Origin: Ancistrus triradiatus
Lineage: Eukaryota > Chordata > Actinopteri > Siluriformes > Loricariidae
Direction: 5' to 3'
NCBI GenBank assembly: GCA_025084515.1
Contig: JAJAGP010000279.1
Coordinates: 455,394-519,393 of the forward strand
Length of the DNA stretch: 64,000 nt
This document shows positions 1-9,050 of the stretch, in pieces. Both the position numbers and the translations under genes were made by a program. The notes beneath the pieces were generated by a model, which was not told the origin of the DNA, made no database searches, and saw only the letters and a list, made by a program, of their open reading frames with translations. Within the stretch, counting starts at the first letter, position 1. Each line of letters starts with the position of its first letter.

Positions 1-654
1 GGACCCGCATCTCGCTCCCCTCACTGCCTTTGTGGCCTCACCATCCCTCGGTGTGTTTGGTCACTCACTGCGGTGACGTGAGCATGCCACCTTTCTCCCT
101 CACTTGCTGGCTGCCCTTTAGGGCTTATTTAGTCGCCCCCTCTCCACGATCGGGGAATTGGTGCCTTCCCTCCTTGTTCGCGTTTCCGAGGGAAGCTGTG
201 CCTCGTCCCTTGCTTTACGGCATCTGTGACAGAACCATGACATGCTTCGCTTCCACATCCGTGTCGTGCTGTCCTTGATGGGCAGAACCGTGACACGCCT
301 TCGCGACGCTCTGCTCGGGTGCTACCGCTCTCCTACTGAGACAGCTGATGTGGGGCAAAAAGAAAAAAACAAAACTACAAGAAGCGCAGAGCATAGCTGA
401 GCTGCGCTTTGTTTTTTAGTTTTGTGTTTTTGCTTTTCACCCTGCAGTGGCTGAGTGGCACGTTCGTTTAGCACTCCTGCTACCAATGCCAGCACCCAGG
501 GTTTGATCCCCAGCTGTTTCTTTCATTTTGTTTTGTTTGCGTGTGTATCCCCCGCCACACACCACACCTCCCCATTTATCTATTTCTTTGTTTATTTTTA
601 TTTATCTTTTTGTTTTGTTCCATTAGAAACTCCTGCACTTGGGTCCTAACCTAG
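1..654. other. Unrecognised GC-rich repeat-like sequence
   Basis: No gene is supported here. The segment is richer in C and G than the intergenic DNA further on, has only short open frames, and looks like the edge of a retroelement. For example, the phrase GTGACAGAACC recurs in slightly altered form near 227 and 283. A tRNA-like SINE head sits at 443-515. I cannot assign it to a named family. Confidence 0.4.
443..515 (+). repeat. tRNA-derived SINE head fragment
   Basis: An A-box-like TGGCTGAGTGG at 448-458 and a B-box-like GGTTTGATCCC at 500-510 are spaced as in a tRNA-derived pol III promoter. There is no cloverleaf with paired acceptor ends, so this is a SINE remnant and not a tRNA gene. 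Confidence 0.55.
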
Positions 655-704
655 TCCTAGTTAGCATAAAACAGTGTAGTACAGTCATGACTAAATATTT
701 AGTG
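655..704. repeat. Single minisatellite unit, left flank of the Tc1 insertion
   Basis: TTAGCATAAAACAGTGTAGT and the following CATGACTAAATATTTAGT match the ~45 bp units of the array at 8755-9050. The two pieces are best read as one array interrupted by the transposon stack at 705-8753. Confidence 0.6.
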
Positions 705-1157
705 TAACTCAACCATGGCCAAGACCAAAGAGCTGTCGAAAGACACCAGGAAGAAAATTTGTAGACCTGCAGCAGGCTGGGAAGAGTGAATCTACAATAG
801 GCAAGCAGGTTGGTATTAATAAATCAACTGTGGGAGCAATTATAAGAAAATGGAAGACATACAAGGCCATTGACAATCTCCCTCGATCTGGGGCCTCACG
901 TAAAATCTCATCCCGTGGGGTCAAAATGATCATGAGAACGGTGAGCAAAAATCCCAGAACTACCAGGAGGGACCTGATGAATGATCTGCAGAGAGCTGGG
1001 ACCAAAGTAACAAAGGCTACCATCAGTAACACACTACGCAGAGAGGGACTCAGATACTGCAGTGCCAGGCATGTCCCCCTGCTTAAGCCAGTACATGTCC
1101 AGGCCCATCTGAAGTTTGCCAGAGAGCATATGGATGATCCAGAAGAGGATTGGGAGA
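705..1157 (+). pseudogene. Tc1-like transposase, N-terminal part (broken)
   Basis: The segment starts abruptly at ACTCAACCATGGCC, about 345 bp inside a Tc1 element when compared with the copy at 63371, so the left terminal repeat is lost. From ATG 714 it encodes the bipartite paired-type DNA-binding region: MAKTKEL, then NKSTVGAIIRKWK, then LPRSG and VSKNPRTTRRDL. A frameshift lies near 758-770. Translation runs up to AREHMDDPEEDWE, where the LTR element at 1158 interrupts it. The rest of the transposase resumes at 6519 and 8331. It is inactive. Confidence 0.85.
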
Positions 1158-2731
1158 TGTTACGGTTCGCCAAGAGAACACGATGGCGAATCGTGAAAGT
1201 AAAAGAAAGGGATATTAGGACCCAATAGCAGTCAGCTCCAGATGGTAGTAATGAACTGAAATGAGTGAGATAAATAAAACAATAATTAATGAAATGCAAA
1301 TAAACTACAGATAAAGAATAACGTGAGACTTTGTCTCACGACCGCACCTACGGGGGCAGCGAAAGGCGGGGTAAAGCCACCTGCCGAAGGTGCAAAGCGC
1401 GGCAGCTTATTATACAGACTGACGCGCTTCGACCAATGAAGCCTGCCCTTAAAGCTGAGCAGCGATCAGCGCACGAAGCGGAAAAGGAAAGTGTTTTTAA
1501 ATACACTGACATGGTTAACAGAAGAACTCTGCTTCTTAAAGCAAAGCAGAGCGCAGCGCACGAAGCGCCAATTGTGTCAATGCACTGACGTGTTTAACAA
1601 ATGAAATCTGCCTATTAAAGTGAGGCAGAGCACAGCGCACGAAGCGCGAAGTGTTTTAAATACACTGACTTGGTTAACAGAAAGAAAGAAATCTGCTTCT
1701 TAAAGCAAAGCAGAGCACAGCGCACGAAGCGCGGAAGTGTCTAAATGCACTGACGTGATTAGTGAGGGGGTCTCTGCATGGAATGAGGCTGAGATCAGCG
1801 CTTTAAGGCGCCTGGGAATAGAAGCGCAAAATATATAATGAAACGAATGGTAACTAATACAATAACCGGGGAAAGAAAATACAGTACGGCGCCTGATAGC
1901 GCTGGGAGAGAGAGTAGGAAGCCAACAAGCCGAGAGCGCTCAGTGTAACGAAACTGAGCCCCATGCAATCGACGAACGAGCTCTCTCTAGGAATCGCTCT
2001 CTACACAGAATCAGGCTTGCATTGGAACGCAGGCTTCAGAGACGGATTTCAACTTCTGAAGCAATGCGATGCGTTTTCACGGTACTGTGTTGTGTGACAC
2101 AGCATGAAACGGACGGCCAGAGCCCGGACGAAAGCGGGGAACGAGCCTGCCTACGCTCGGATCCGAGGCTGCAAAGCCCAAAGTGAGGCAGTAGAAGTGA
2201 GGGACACGCGGGGGGCGCGCAACGCCGGGGCGAGCGCCACCTCAAAACGCCGAAGCGGAACCGCGAAGGGGCAAAAAAGCACAATTACAGGCCGGTTCTG
2301 ACCCTACGCTAAATCTACGCCCTGGATTACCTCCGAATCTCCAGATTCGTACTCCGGCTGAGCCCCTAAAGCGGGGGGGGGCCCAGTCTACCGAAGTCCC
2401 TAACACCAACCGTACCGAAGCGACAGCGCGAATGAGACCCCGAAAGTCTCTTAAACACAAAAAATCAGTAGGAATCAGTAGGATGGAAGGCGATGGTGCG
2501 ACGCCTGTCAGTGCCAAACAAAGCTCTTAAATAGAGCCACTGACAGGTGTGTGCAATCGTGCCGTAATCAAGTGACACTGGCACGCTCGCACGGTCTGAG
2601 GATCCCGAGCCAAAGCTGAACCAATACTGGCCTCTACTGTCAGCTTGGCGGAATCCCCAGACTGCTGGGAAGGTAGTAGACCGCACGGGGGATAACAGTG
2701 GCCACTAGCAGCCACTGTGCACCACGTAACA
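1158..2731 (-). mobile_element. Long terminal repeat, copy 1 (~1.57 kb)
   Basis: The copy begins TGTTACGG and ends ACGTAACA, the TG...CA ends expected of an LTR, with terminal inverted symmetry. It is flanked by GGAGA at 1153-1157 and 2732-2736, a 5 bp target duplication inside Tc1 sequence. It is near-identical to 4843-6518, apart from indels including three losses of about 45-50 bp. Minus orientation is set by the gag frame next to the second LTR. It contains a tandem array at about 1440-1760. Confidence 0.85.
1440..1760. repeat. ~75 bp tandem repeats within LTR copy 1
   Basis: Four degenerate units share a core of CTTAAAGCAAAGCAGAGC, then CGCACGAAGCG, then AAATRCACTGACNTGNTTAA. The same array lies in the other LTR at about 5170-5485. 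Repeated blocks of this kind inside an LTR often act as transcriptional enhancers, but that is inference here. Confidence 0.75.
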
Positions 2732-2911
2732 GGAGAATATCATGTGGTCAGATGAAACCAAAATAGAACTTTTTGGTAAAAACTCAACTTGTCGTGTTTG
2801 CATCCCAAGAACACCATACCTACTGTGAAGCATGGGGGTGGAAACATCATGCTTTGGGGCTGTTTTTCTACAAAGGGGACAGGACAACTGATCTGTGTTA
2901 CGGGAAGAATA
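2732..2911 (+). pseudogene. Tc1 transposase middle fragment, extra copy
   Basis: After the GGAGA duplication the frame reads WSDETKIELFGKN, then HPKNTIPTVKHGGGNIMLWG, the Tc1 catalytic core around its second Asp region. The same segment with the same LTR boundary recurs at 6519-6705. Here it stops at GGGAAGAATAAAC and runs directly into gag sequence, whereas the second copy continues into the normal Tc1 sequence. Confidence 0.8.
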
Positions 2912-4840
2912 AACCCGCCGCCCCCAAACGTGACCAATCTCCCCCCTGGCCTGCCACACACGCTCAGGGTTAAGTGTCTGGCAAACGGGGGGGTGCCGGC
3001 CTACAGGGCCAGCCCCAATGGGGGAGTCAAAAGAAAAGCCGGTGCGGGTCGTGCCACATGCGCGACCCAGCTTGAGCTCACGGGCGAAGCACGGCGTGGA
3101 TCTTACAAGCATGACTGCCCCAAACGTAGAGCCAGACGGCACTAGCTGTTCAAGCCTAGAGTGCAATTGCTCACGTTCGGAGCTGGGCGGTGCCGGGCGT
3201 CCAAATACCGGGCTTACGGATGCAGCGCGCTCAGGGACGGAGCGACACAGCTCAGGTTCAAGACTGGGCGGTGGCGAGGGCCGAGGTACGGGGTCAACAG
3301 GCGCAGCGAGTTCAGGAACGGAGCGTAGTTGGTCAAGTTCACAACTTGGCGGCGCTGGGTGCCCAGGTACACGGTCAACAGGCGCGGCGAGTTCAGGAAC
3401 GGAGCGTAGTTGCTCAAGTTCACAGCTTGGCGGCGCTGGGTGCCCAGGTACGGGGTCAACGGGCGCGGCGAGCTCAGGAACGGAGCGTAGTTGCTCAAGT
3501 TCACAACTTGGTGGCGCTGGGTGCCCAGGTATGGGGTCAACGGGCGCGGCGAGCTCAGGAACGGAGCGTAATAGCTCGGATTCGCAGCTAGGCGGCGCTT
3601 TGTGCCCAAGTACAGGGTCAACGGGCGCGGCGAGCTCAGGAACGGAGCGTAATAGCTCGGGTTCGCAGCTAGGCGGCGCTATGTGCCCAAGTACGGGGCC
3701 AACGGGCGCGGCGAGCTCGGGAACGGAGCGTAGTTGCTCAGGTTCACAGCTGGGGGGCGCTGTACGCTCGCCCTTCCAGCTTGAGCCGCCAGTACGCTCG
3801 TGAACGGGGCCCGGCTGCGCTGTGAGCCTCCCCGTGGAGCCGATGTGCTCACACATGGGGCTGAAAGGCACGTGGGGCTCCTGTACGGGGCCAGGCGGCA
3901 CTAACTGCCTCACCATGGAGTCTTTGTGCTCGAACACGGGGGTTGCGTGCGTGGCGGCCCCAGGCACAGGGCCAGGGGGTGCCATAGGCTCAGGGGCGAG
4001 GTCTGACTGGCCTGCTGCGGGGCTTATGAACGCGGCAAGCTCTTGAACAGAGCGTAGTTGCTCAAGAACTTTACTGGTATCCCCGTTAAGGTCAGGTACC
4101 AAGCTGAGCAGAGCAAGCTGTTTGCTTACAGAACTCAATTTCTCAAGGATGGAGTTGAGACAAAGAGGATGCTCTGGAGCAACGGTAGGTGGCGCTAACA
4201 GTCCAGGTACAGGGCTTAACGGGCCAGTAAGCGGGGGTGATGGCTGGAAGCACACGAATGCCTCAGTCTCCCTGGTTCCGGATCGGATATGCGCATCCGT
4301 GCGAATGGCCAGATCGCACAATGCGGCCAGGGAGACGGCGGGAAGGAATGGCAGAAGTTCATGCTCCAGTCTATCATCAAGACCTCTTTCAAAAACGGCC
4401 ATGAGCAGCAGGTCATCCAGACCGCTTTCTCTGGCTGCAACACTGAAATCCTCCACATACTCGTGCACAGACCGAGTCCCCTGGGTTATGTCAAACACAC
4501 GGGGTGGTTCGGACAATGGGGAACTAGTGCGGATGGAATTCTCCGTCCGGGGAGGGTTGGGAGCTTCAGCGAGGTTAAACTCCGGATCCAAATATACTGG
4601 AGAAGCCAGCAATGCTTGCTGGGTACCGTGGGGGGCGCTACGCCTTCCACGGCGAGGTCTGCGTGACCCAGGAGGGTCGAGACGGCAAACCAAGTCCCCA
4701 ACCCGATCGGAGCCAAAGGAGGGACCCCCAAGAGCCAAACGAGACCCAAAGAGTGATCGCCGACGATGGGAACGAGAGGTGGGGACTTCCTTGAAAGAAG
4801 TCCCAGGAGCTGACGCTGGGTCCTGGTTTGGTCGCACCAT
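2912..4840 (-). pseudogene. Gag of a Gypsy-like LTR retrotransposon, 3'-truncated
   Basis: On the minus strand a long open frame begins at ATG 4840-4838 (MVRPNQDPAS), two bases inside the LTR edge at 4843. Around residues 90-200 it reads like a teleost Gypsy-type Gag: DITQGTRSVHEYVEDF, then a GLDDRL motif, then LCDLAIRTDAHIR. The C-terminal half has about eight 27-residue Pro-rich repeats (ELEQLRSVPELAAPVDP). There is no zinc knuckle, protease, reverse transcriptase or integrase. The frame stays open through the repeats, then runs into antisense Tc1 sequence and stops at 2705. It is a non-autonomous or deleted element and is not a host gene. Confidence 0.8.
3270..3790 (-). repeat. 81 bp tandem repeats coding 27-residue Gag repeats
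   Basis: The block GGCGCGGCGAGCTCAGGAAC recurs about every 81 bp across this interval. Because 81 is divisible by three, copy-number change keeps the gag frame open, and all copies encode the same ELxxLRSVPELAAPV-type unit. Confidence 0.85.
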
Positions 4841-4842
4841 TC

Positions 4843-6518
4843 TGTTACGGTTCGCCAAGAGAACACGATGGCGAATCGTGAAAGTAAAAGAAAGGGATAT
4901 TAGGACCCAATAGCAGTCAGCTCCAGATGGTAGTAATGAACTGAAATGAGTGAGATAAATAAAACAATAATTAATGAAATGCAAATAAACTACAGATAAA
5001 GAATAACGTGAGACTTTGTGTGTGTCAGCGTAACTGCCGAATCTGTGAGCAGGCGCGCACACACAAAGCTCACGACCGCACCTACGGGGGCAGCGAAGGA
5101 CGGGGTAAAGCCACCTGCCGAAGGTGCAAAGCGCGGCAGCTTATTATACAGACTGACGCGCTTCGACCAATGAAGCCTGCCCTTAAAGCTCTGAGCAGCG
5201 ATCAGCGCCGAAGCGGGAAGTGTTTTAAATACACTGACGTGGTTAACAGAAGAACTCTGCTTCTTAAAGCAAAGCAGAGCGCAGCGCACGAAGCGCCAAT
5301 TGTGTCAATGCACTGACGTGTTTAACAAATGAAATCTGCCTATTAAAGTGAGGCAGAGCACAGCGCACGAAGCGCGAAGTGTTTTAAATACACTGACTTG
5401 GTTAACAGAAGAAATCTGCTTCTTAAAGCAAAGCAGAGCACAGCGCACGAAGCGCGAAGTGTCTGAATGCACTGACGGGATTAGTTGAGGGGGTCTCTGC
5501 ATGGAACGAGGCTGAGATCAGCGCTTGAGGCGCCTGGGAATAGAAGCGCAAAATATTAATGAAACGAATGGTAACTAATACAATAACCGGGGAAAGAAAA
5601 TACAGTACGGCGCCTGATAGCGCTGGGAGAGAGAGTAGGAAGCCAACAAGCCGAGAGCGCTCAGTGTAACGAACTGAGCCCCATGCAATCGACGAACGAG
5701 CTCTCTCTAGGAATCGCTTTCTACACAGAATCAGGGCTGCAGGGGAACGCAGCCGCGCAGCCTGAGCGTGAGAGCGGTGACGCGCTGTGCGGGCTTCAGA
5801 GACCGATTTCAACTTCTGAAGCAATGCGATGCATTTCACGGTACTGTGTGTGTGACACAGCATGAAACGGACGGCCAAAGCCCGGACGAAAGCGGGGAAC
5901 GAGCCTACCGCTCGGATCCGAGGCTGCAAAGCCCAAAGTGAGGCAGTAGAAGTGAGGGACACGCGGGGGCGCGCAACGCCGGGGCGAGTGCACCTCAAAA
6001 CGCCGAAGCAGAACCACGAAGGAGCAAAAAGCGCAATTACAGGCCGGTTCTGACCCTACGCTAAATCTACGCCCTGGATTACCTCCAAATCTCCAGATTC
6101 GTACTCCGGCTGAGCCCCTAAAGCGAGCACAGTCTACCAAAGTCCCTAACACCAACCGTACCGAAGCGACAGCGCGAATGAGACCCCCGAAAGTCTCTTA
6201 AACACAAAAAAACGTAGCGTCCCTAAGCACAGCAAAACCCTGATATAGACGCCACAGGAATCAGTAGGATGGAAGGCGATGGTGCGACGCCTGTCAGTGC
6301 CAAACAAAGCTCTTAAATAGAGCCACTGACAGGTGTGTGCAATCGTGCCGTAATCAAGTGACACTGGCACGCTCGCACGGTCTGAGGATCCCGAGCCAAA
6401 GCTGAACCAATACTGGCCTCTACTGTCAGCTTGGCGGAATCCCCAGACTGCTGGGAAGGTAGTAGAACCGCACGGGGGATAACAGTGGCCACTAGCAGCC
6501 ACTGTGCACCACGTAACA
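4843..6518 (-). mobile_element. Long terminal repeat, copy 2 (~1.68 kb), 5' LTR of gag
   Basis: It has the same TGTTACGG...ACGTAACA ends as copy 1. In the minus-strand sense it lies directly upstream of gag, so it is the 5' LTR. It keeps three blocks of ~45-50 bp that copy 1 lacks (near 5018-5067, 5745-5795 and 6210-6255). Its right side again meets Tc1 sequence at GGAGAATATC (6519). Confidence 0.85.
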
Positions 6519-6800
6519 GGAGAATATCCAATGTGGTTCATGAAACCAAAAATAGAACTTTTTGGTAAAAAACTCAACTTGTCGTGTTTGCATCCCAAGA
6601 ACACCATACCTACTGTGAAGCATGGGGGTGGAAACATCATGCTTTGGGGCTGTTTTTCTGCAAAGGGGACAGGACAAACTGATCTGTGTTAAGGGAAGAA
6701 TAAACGGGTGCCATGTATCATGAGATTTTAAAGCCAAAACCTCCTTCCATCAGTGAGAGCATTGAAGATGGAAACGTGGCTGGTCTTCCAGCTTGATAAT
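6519..6800 (+). pseudogene. Tc1 transposase middle part
   Basis: This continues the element broken at 1157, repeating the 2732-2911 segment with small indels (IELFGKKLNLSCLHPKNTIP). It then runs on through GGGTGCCATGTATCATGAG and ends at TGATAAT (6794-6800), the left target duplication of the inserted LINE. Confidence 0.8.
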
Positions 6801-8330
6801 CAAGTCAAGTCAGATTTATTTATATAGCGCTTTTTACAATGGAGCATTGTCTCAAAGCAACTTTAACGGAGTTTAGATTATCTCCTAATAACTACGTCCA
6901 TCCCAAATTGAGCAAGCCTAGGGCGACAGTGGCAAGGAAAAACTCCCTGAGTTATAGGAAGAAACCTTAGGAGGACCAAGACTCGAAAAGGGACCCGCGT
7001 AGATGATAAATCTAAGAGTGAAACTAACGTCATGGAGTCAAAGTTCGAATAAAATGTGAAGTATGCACAATTGACATTAACTGGCCCGGGTATGATGGGG
7101 TTGGAGCTGATGGCGGAAGCAGCTTGAGTGGAGCTACAGCAGATGACATCATGTGTGGGGCTGGAACTGCCGGAACACAGCTCGGAGAGAAAACAGAAAA
7201 TGTAATTAGTTATTGATTAAGAGCACAGTGTCTATTAACAATCACTGATGCCATGTCAATCACTGATGCCAAGTGTAGCATGAGACCTCGGCAGCATTAG
7301 CTATAGCAGCATAGCTAGAAAGAGGAGAACTGGTAGGAAAAAACACAGTCTCACATGAGACATCGGCAACCCCACGGGAGCAGAAGACAGCAACCCAACG
7401 TCTCTGATCACCATACGACTCTTTGACTATGAACCCCCAGCTCTGCCCTTATTCTAAGGCAAGGATGCACGAGTCAAAGATCACGAGGACCGAAGCCTAG
7501 TTCAGCCAGACCGCCCACCGCGACACTCCGGCTAACGGACAAAGCAGGCAGGGCCAGACATGACTTCAGACTCCGGCCCCAGTGACCCAAGCCATGCATC
7601 CTGGTCTAAATCTAGTCAAAAAGCCTGTGTAAATAGGTATGTTCTTTAGCCTAGACTTAAAACTTTGGAGAGTGTCTGAATCTCTAACGAAAGTGGGAAG
7701 TTTATTCCATAGTGGGGGGGCATTGTATGAGAAAGCCTTTCCCCCCCGACTTTGACTTTTTTAATTCTAGGAACTAAAAGAAGTCCTGCACCCTGCGAAC
7801 GAAGTAGACGAGTTTGGATTGTAAAACTCTAAGAGTTCACTCAGATAATGTGGGGGCCAGCCATGTAGAGCTTTCTAAGTTATAAGAAGTAGTATTTTGT
7901 AATCAATGCGGAATTTGACTGGTAACCAGTGCAGTGATGATTAGAACTGGAGTGATATGATCAAATTTTCTAGTTCGAGTTCGGCTGCATTCTGAACTAA
8001 CTGAAGTTTATTATAGATTTACTAGAGCATCCAGTAAGTAAGGCGTTACAGTAATCCAACCTTGAGGTATAAACGCATGAACAAGTTTTTCTGCATCATT
8101 AAAAAAGAGGATATTTCTAAGTTTAGCGATATTACGTAACTGAAAGAAAGCAATTCGAGTGATGCTGCCTAATGTGGGCATCAAAGGAGAGATCTGAATC
8201 AATGTGACACCTAAGTTTTTTTAGCAGACGGACTGGGCAATACTGGGACAGCCATCTAGATTTAGGATAAGATGTAGCCAACCTGTCCTCTCACAGCCTT
8301 GGGTGCCACTAATAGAACCTCAGTTTTATC
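6801..8330 (-). mobile_element. 5'-truncated non-LTR retrotransposon (LINE)
   Basis: On the minus strand the 5' end reads DKTEVLLVAPKA, then LSFDAHIR, then FFQLRNIAKLRNILFFNDAEKL and LDYCN, the C-terminal part of a CR1/L2/Rex-type reverse transcriptase with several frameshifts. A ~1 kb 3' region follows, with the widespread teleost tail (GGAGTTTTTCCTTGCCACTG and GCGCTATATAAATAAATC) ending in GACTTGACTTG repeats at 6801. TGATAAT at 6794-6800 and 8331-8337 is the target-site duplication. The host sequence is the Tc1 element, so the LINE inserted later. Confidence 0.85.
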
Positions 8331-8755
8331 TGATAATGATCCCAAACACACCGCTCAGGCAATGAAGGAGTGGCTTCGTAAAAAGCATTTCAAGAAGTCC
8401 TGAGTGGCCTAGCCAGTCTCCAGACTCAGCCCCATAGAAAATTTGTGGAGGGAGTTGAAAGTCCGTGTTGTGCCCAGCGACAGCCCCAAAACATCAACTG
8501 CTCTAGAGGAGATCTGCATGGAGGAATGGGCCAAAATAACCAGCTACCAGTGTGTGCCAACCTGGTGAAGACTTACGGGAAACGTTTGACCTCTGTCATT
8601 GCCAACAAAGGTTATGTTACAAAGTATTGAGTTGAACTTTTGTTATTGACCAAATACTTATTTTCCACCATGATTTACAATTAGATTCTTTAAAACCCCT
8701 ACAATTTCCCGGATTTTTTTTTCCTCATTTTGTCTCTCATAGTTGCCCCACTGTA
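8331..8755 (+). pseudogene. Tc1 transposase C-terminal part and right terminal repeat
   Basis: Translation gives DNDPKHTAQAMKEWL, then the NLWRELKVRV and EWAKITSYQCANLVKTYGKRL motifs that end Tc1 transposases, closing at TATTGAG. Catalytic residues are interrupted by frameshifts. The right end holds part of the inverted repeat (CAAATACTTATTTTCCACCA) and finishes at GCCCCACTG followed by TA. Confidence 0.85.
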
Positions 8756-9050
8756 TAGTGTAGTTAGAATAAAGCAGTGAAGTAAAATCATGGGCAAATA
8801 TATTAGAATAAAGCAGTAAAATGAAGGCTAAGTGGTATAAAGCAGTGTAGTAAAATCATGGCTAAAAATTTAGCATAGCATAAAGTTGCATAGTAAAGTC
8901 ATGGCTAAATGTGCAATGATGTTAGAATAAACTAGTTTAGTAAAATCATGACTAAAGATTTAGTATCGTTAGCATAAAGCTGCATAGTGAAGTCATGGTT
9001 AAATATGTAGTACATCATAAAGCTGTGTAGCAGCAACATCACAGCAGTAT
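8755..9050. repeat. ~45 bp minisatellite array
   Basis: Six to seven degenerate units follow the pattern TTAGAATAAAGCAGTGTAGT, then AAAATCATGGCTAAATATTTAG. One further unit lies at 655-704, on the other side of the transposon stack. Confidence 0.7.

Noticed and set aside
443..515. Possible tRNA gene
   Set aside because: A- and B-box-like motifs are present but no acceptor or anticodon stems pair. The same holds for the other tRNA-like heads in the window, so all are called SINEs.
3190..3803. Direct repeats considered as a CRISPR-like array
   Set aside because: Units of 81 bp are contiguous, without unique spacers, and encode in-frame Gag repeats in a vertebrate genome.
2705..5062. Single 785-codon host gene on the minus strand
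   Set aside because: The frame starts in an LTR, passes through a Gypsy-type Gag and ends in antisense Tc1 sequence, so it is transposon-derived.
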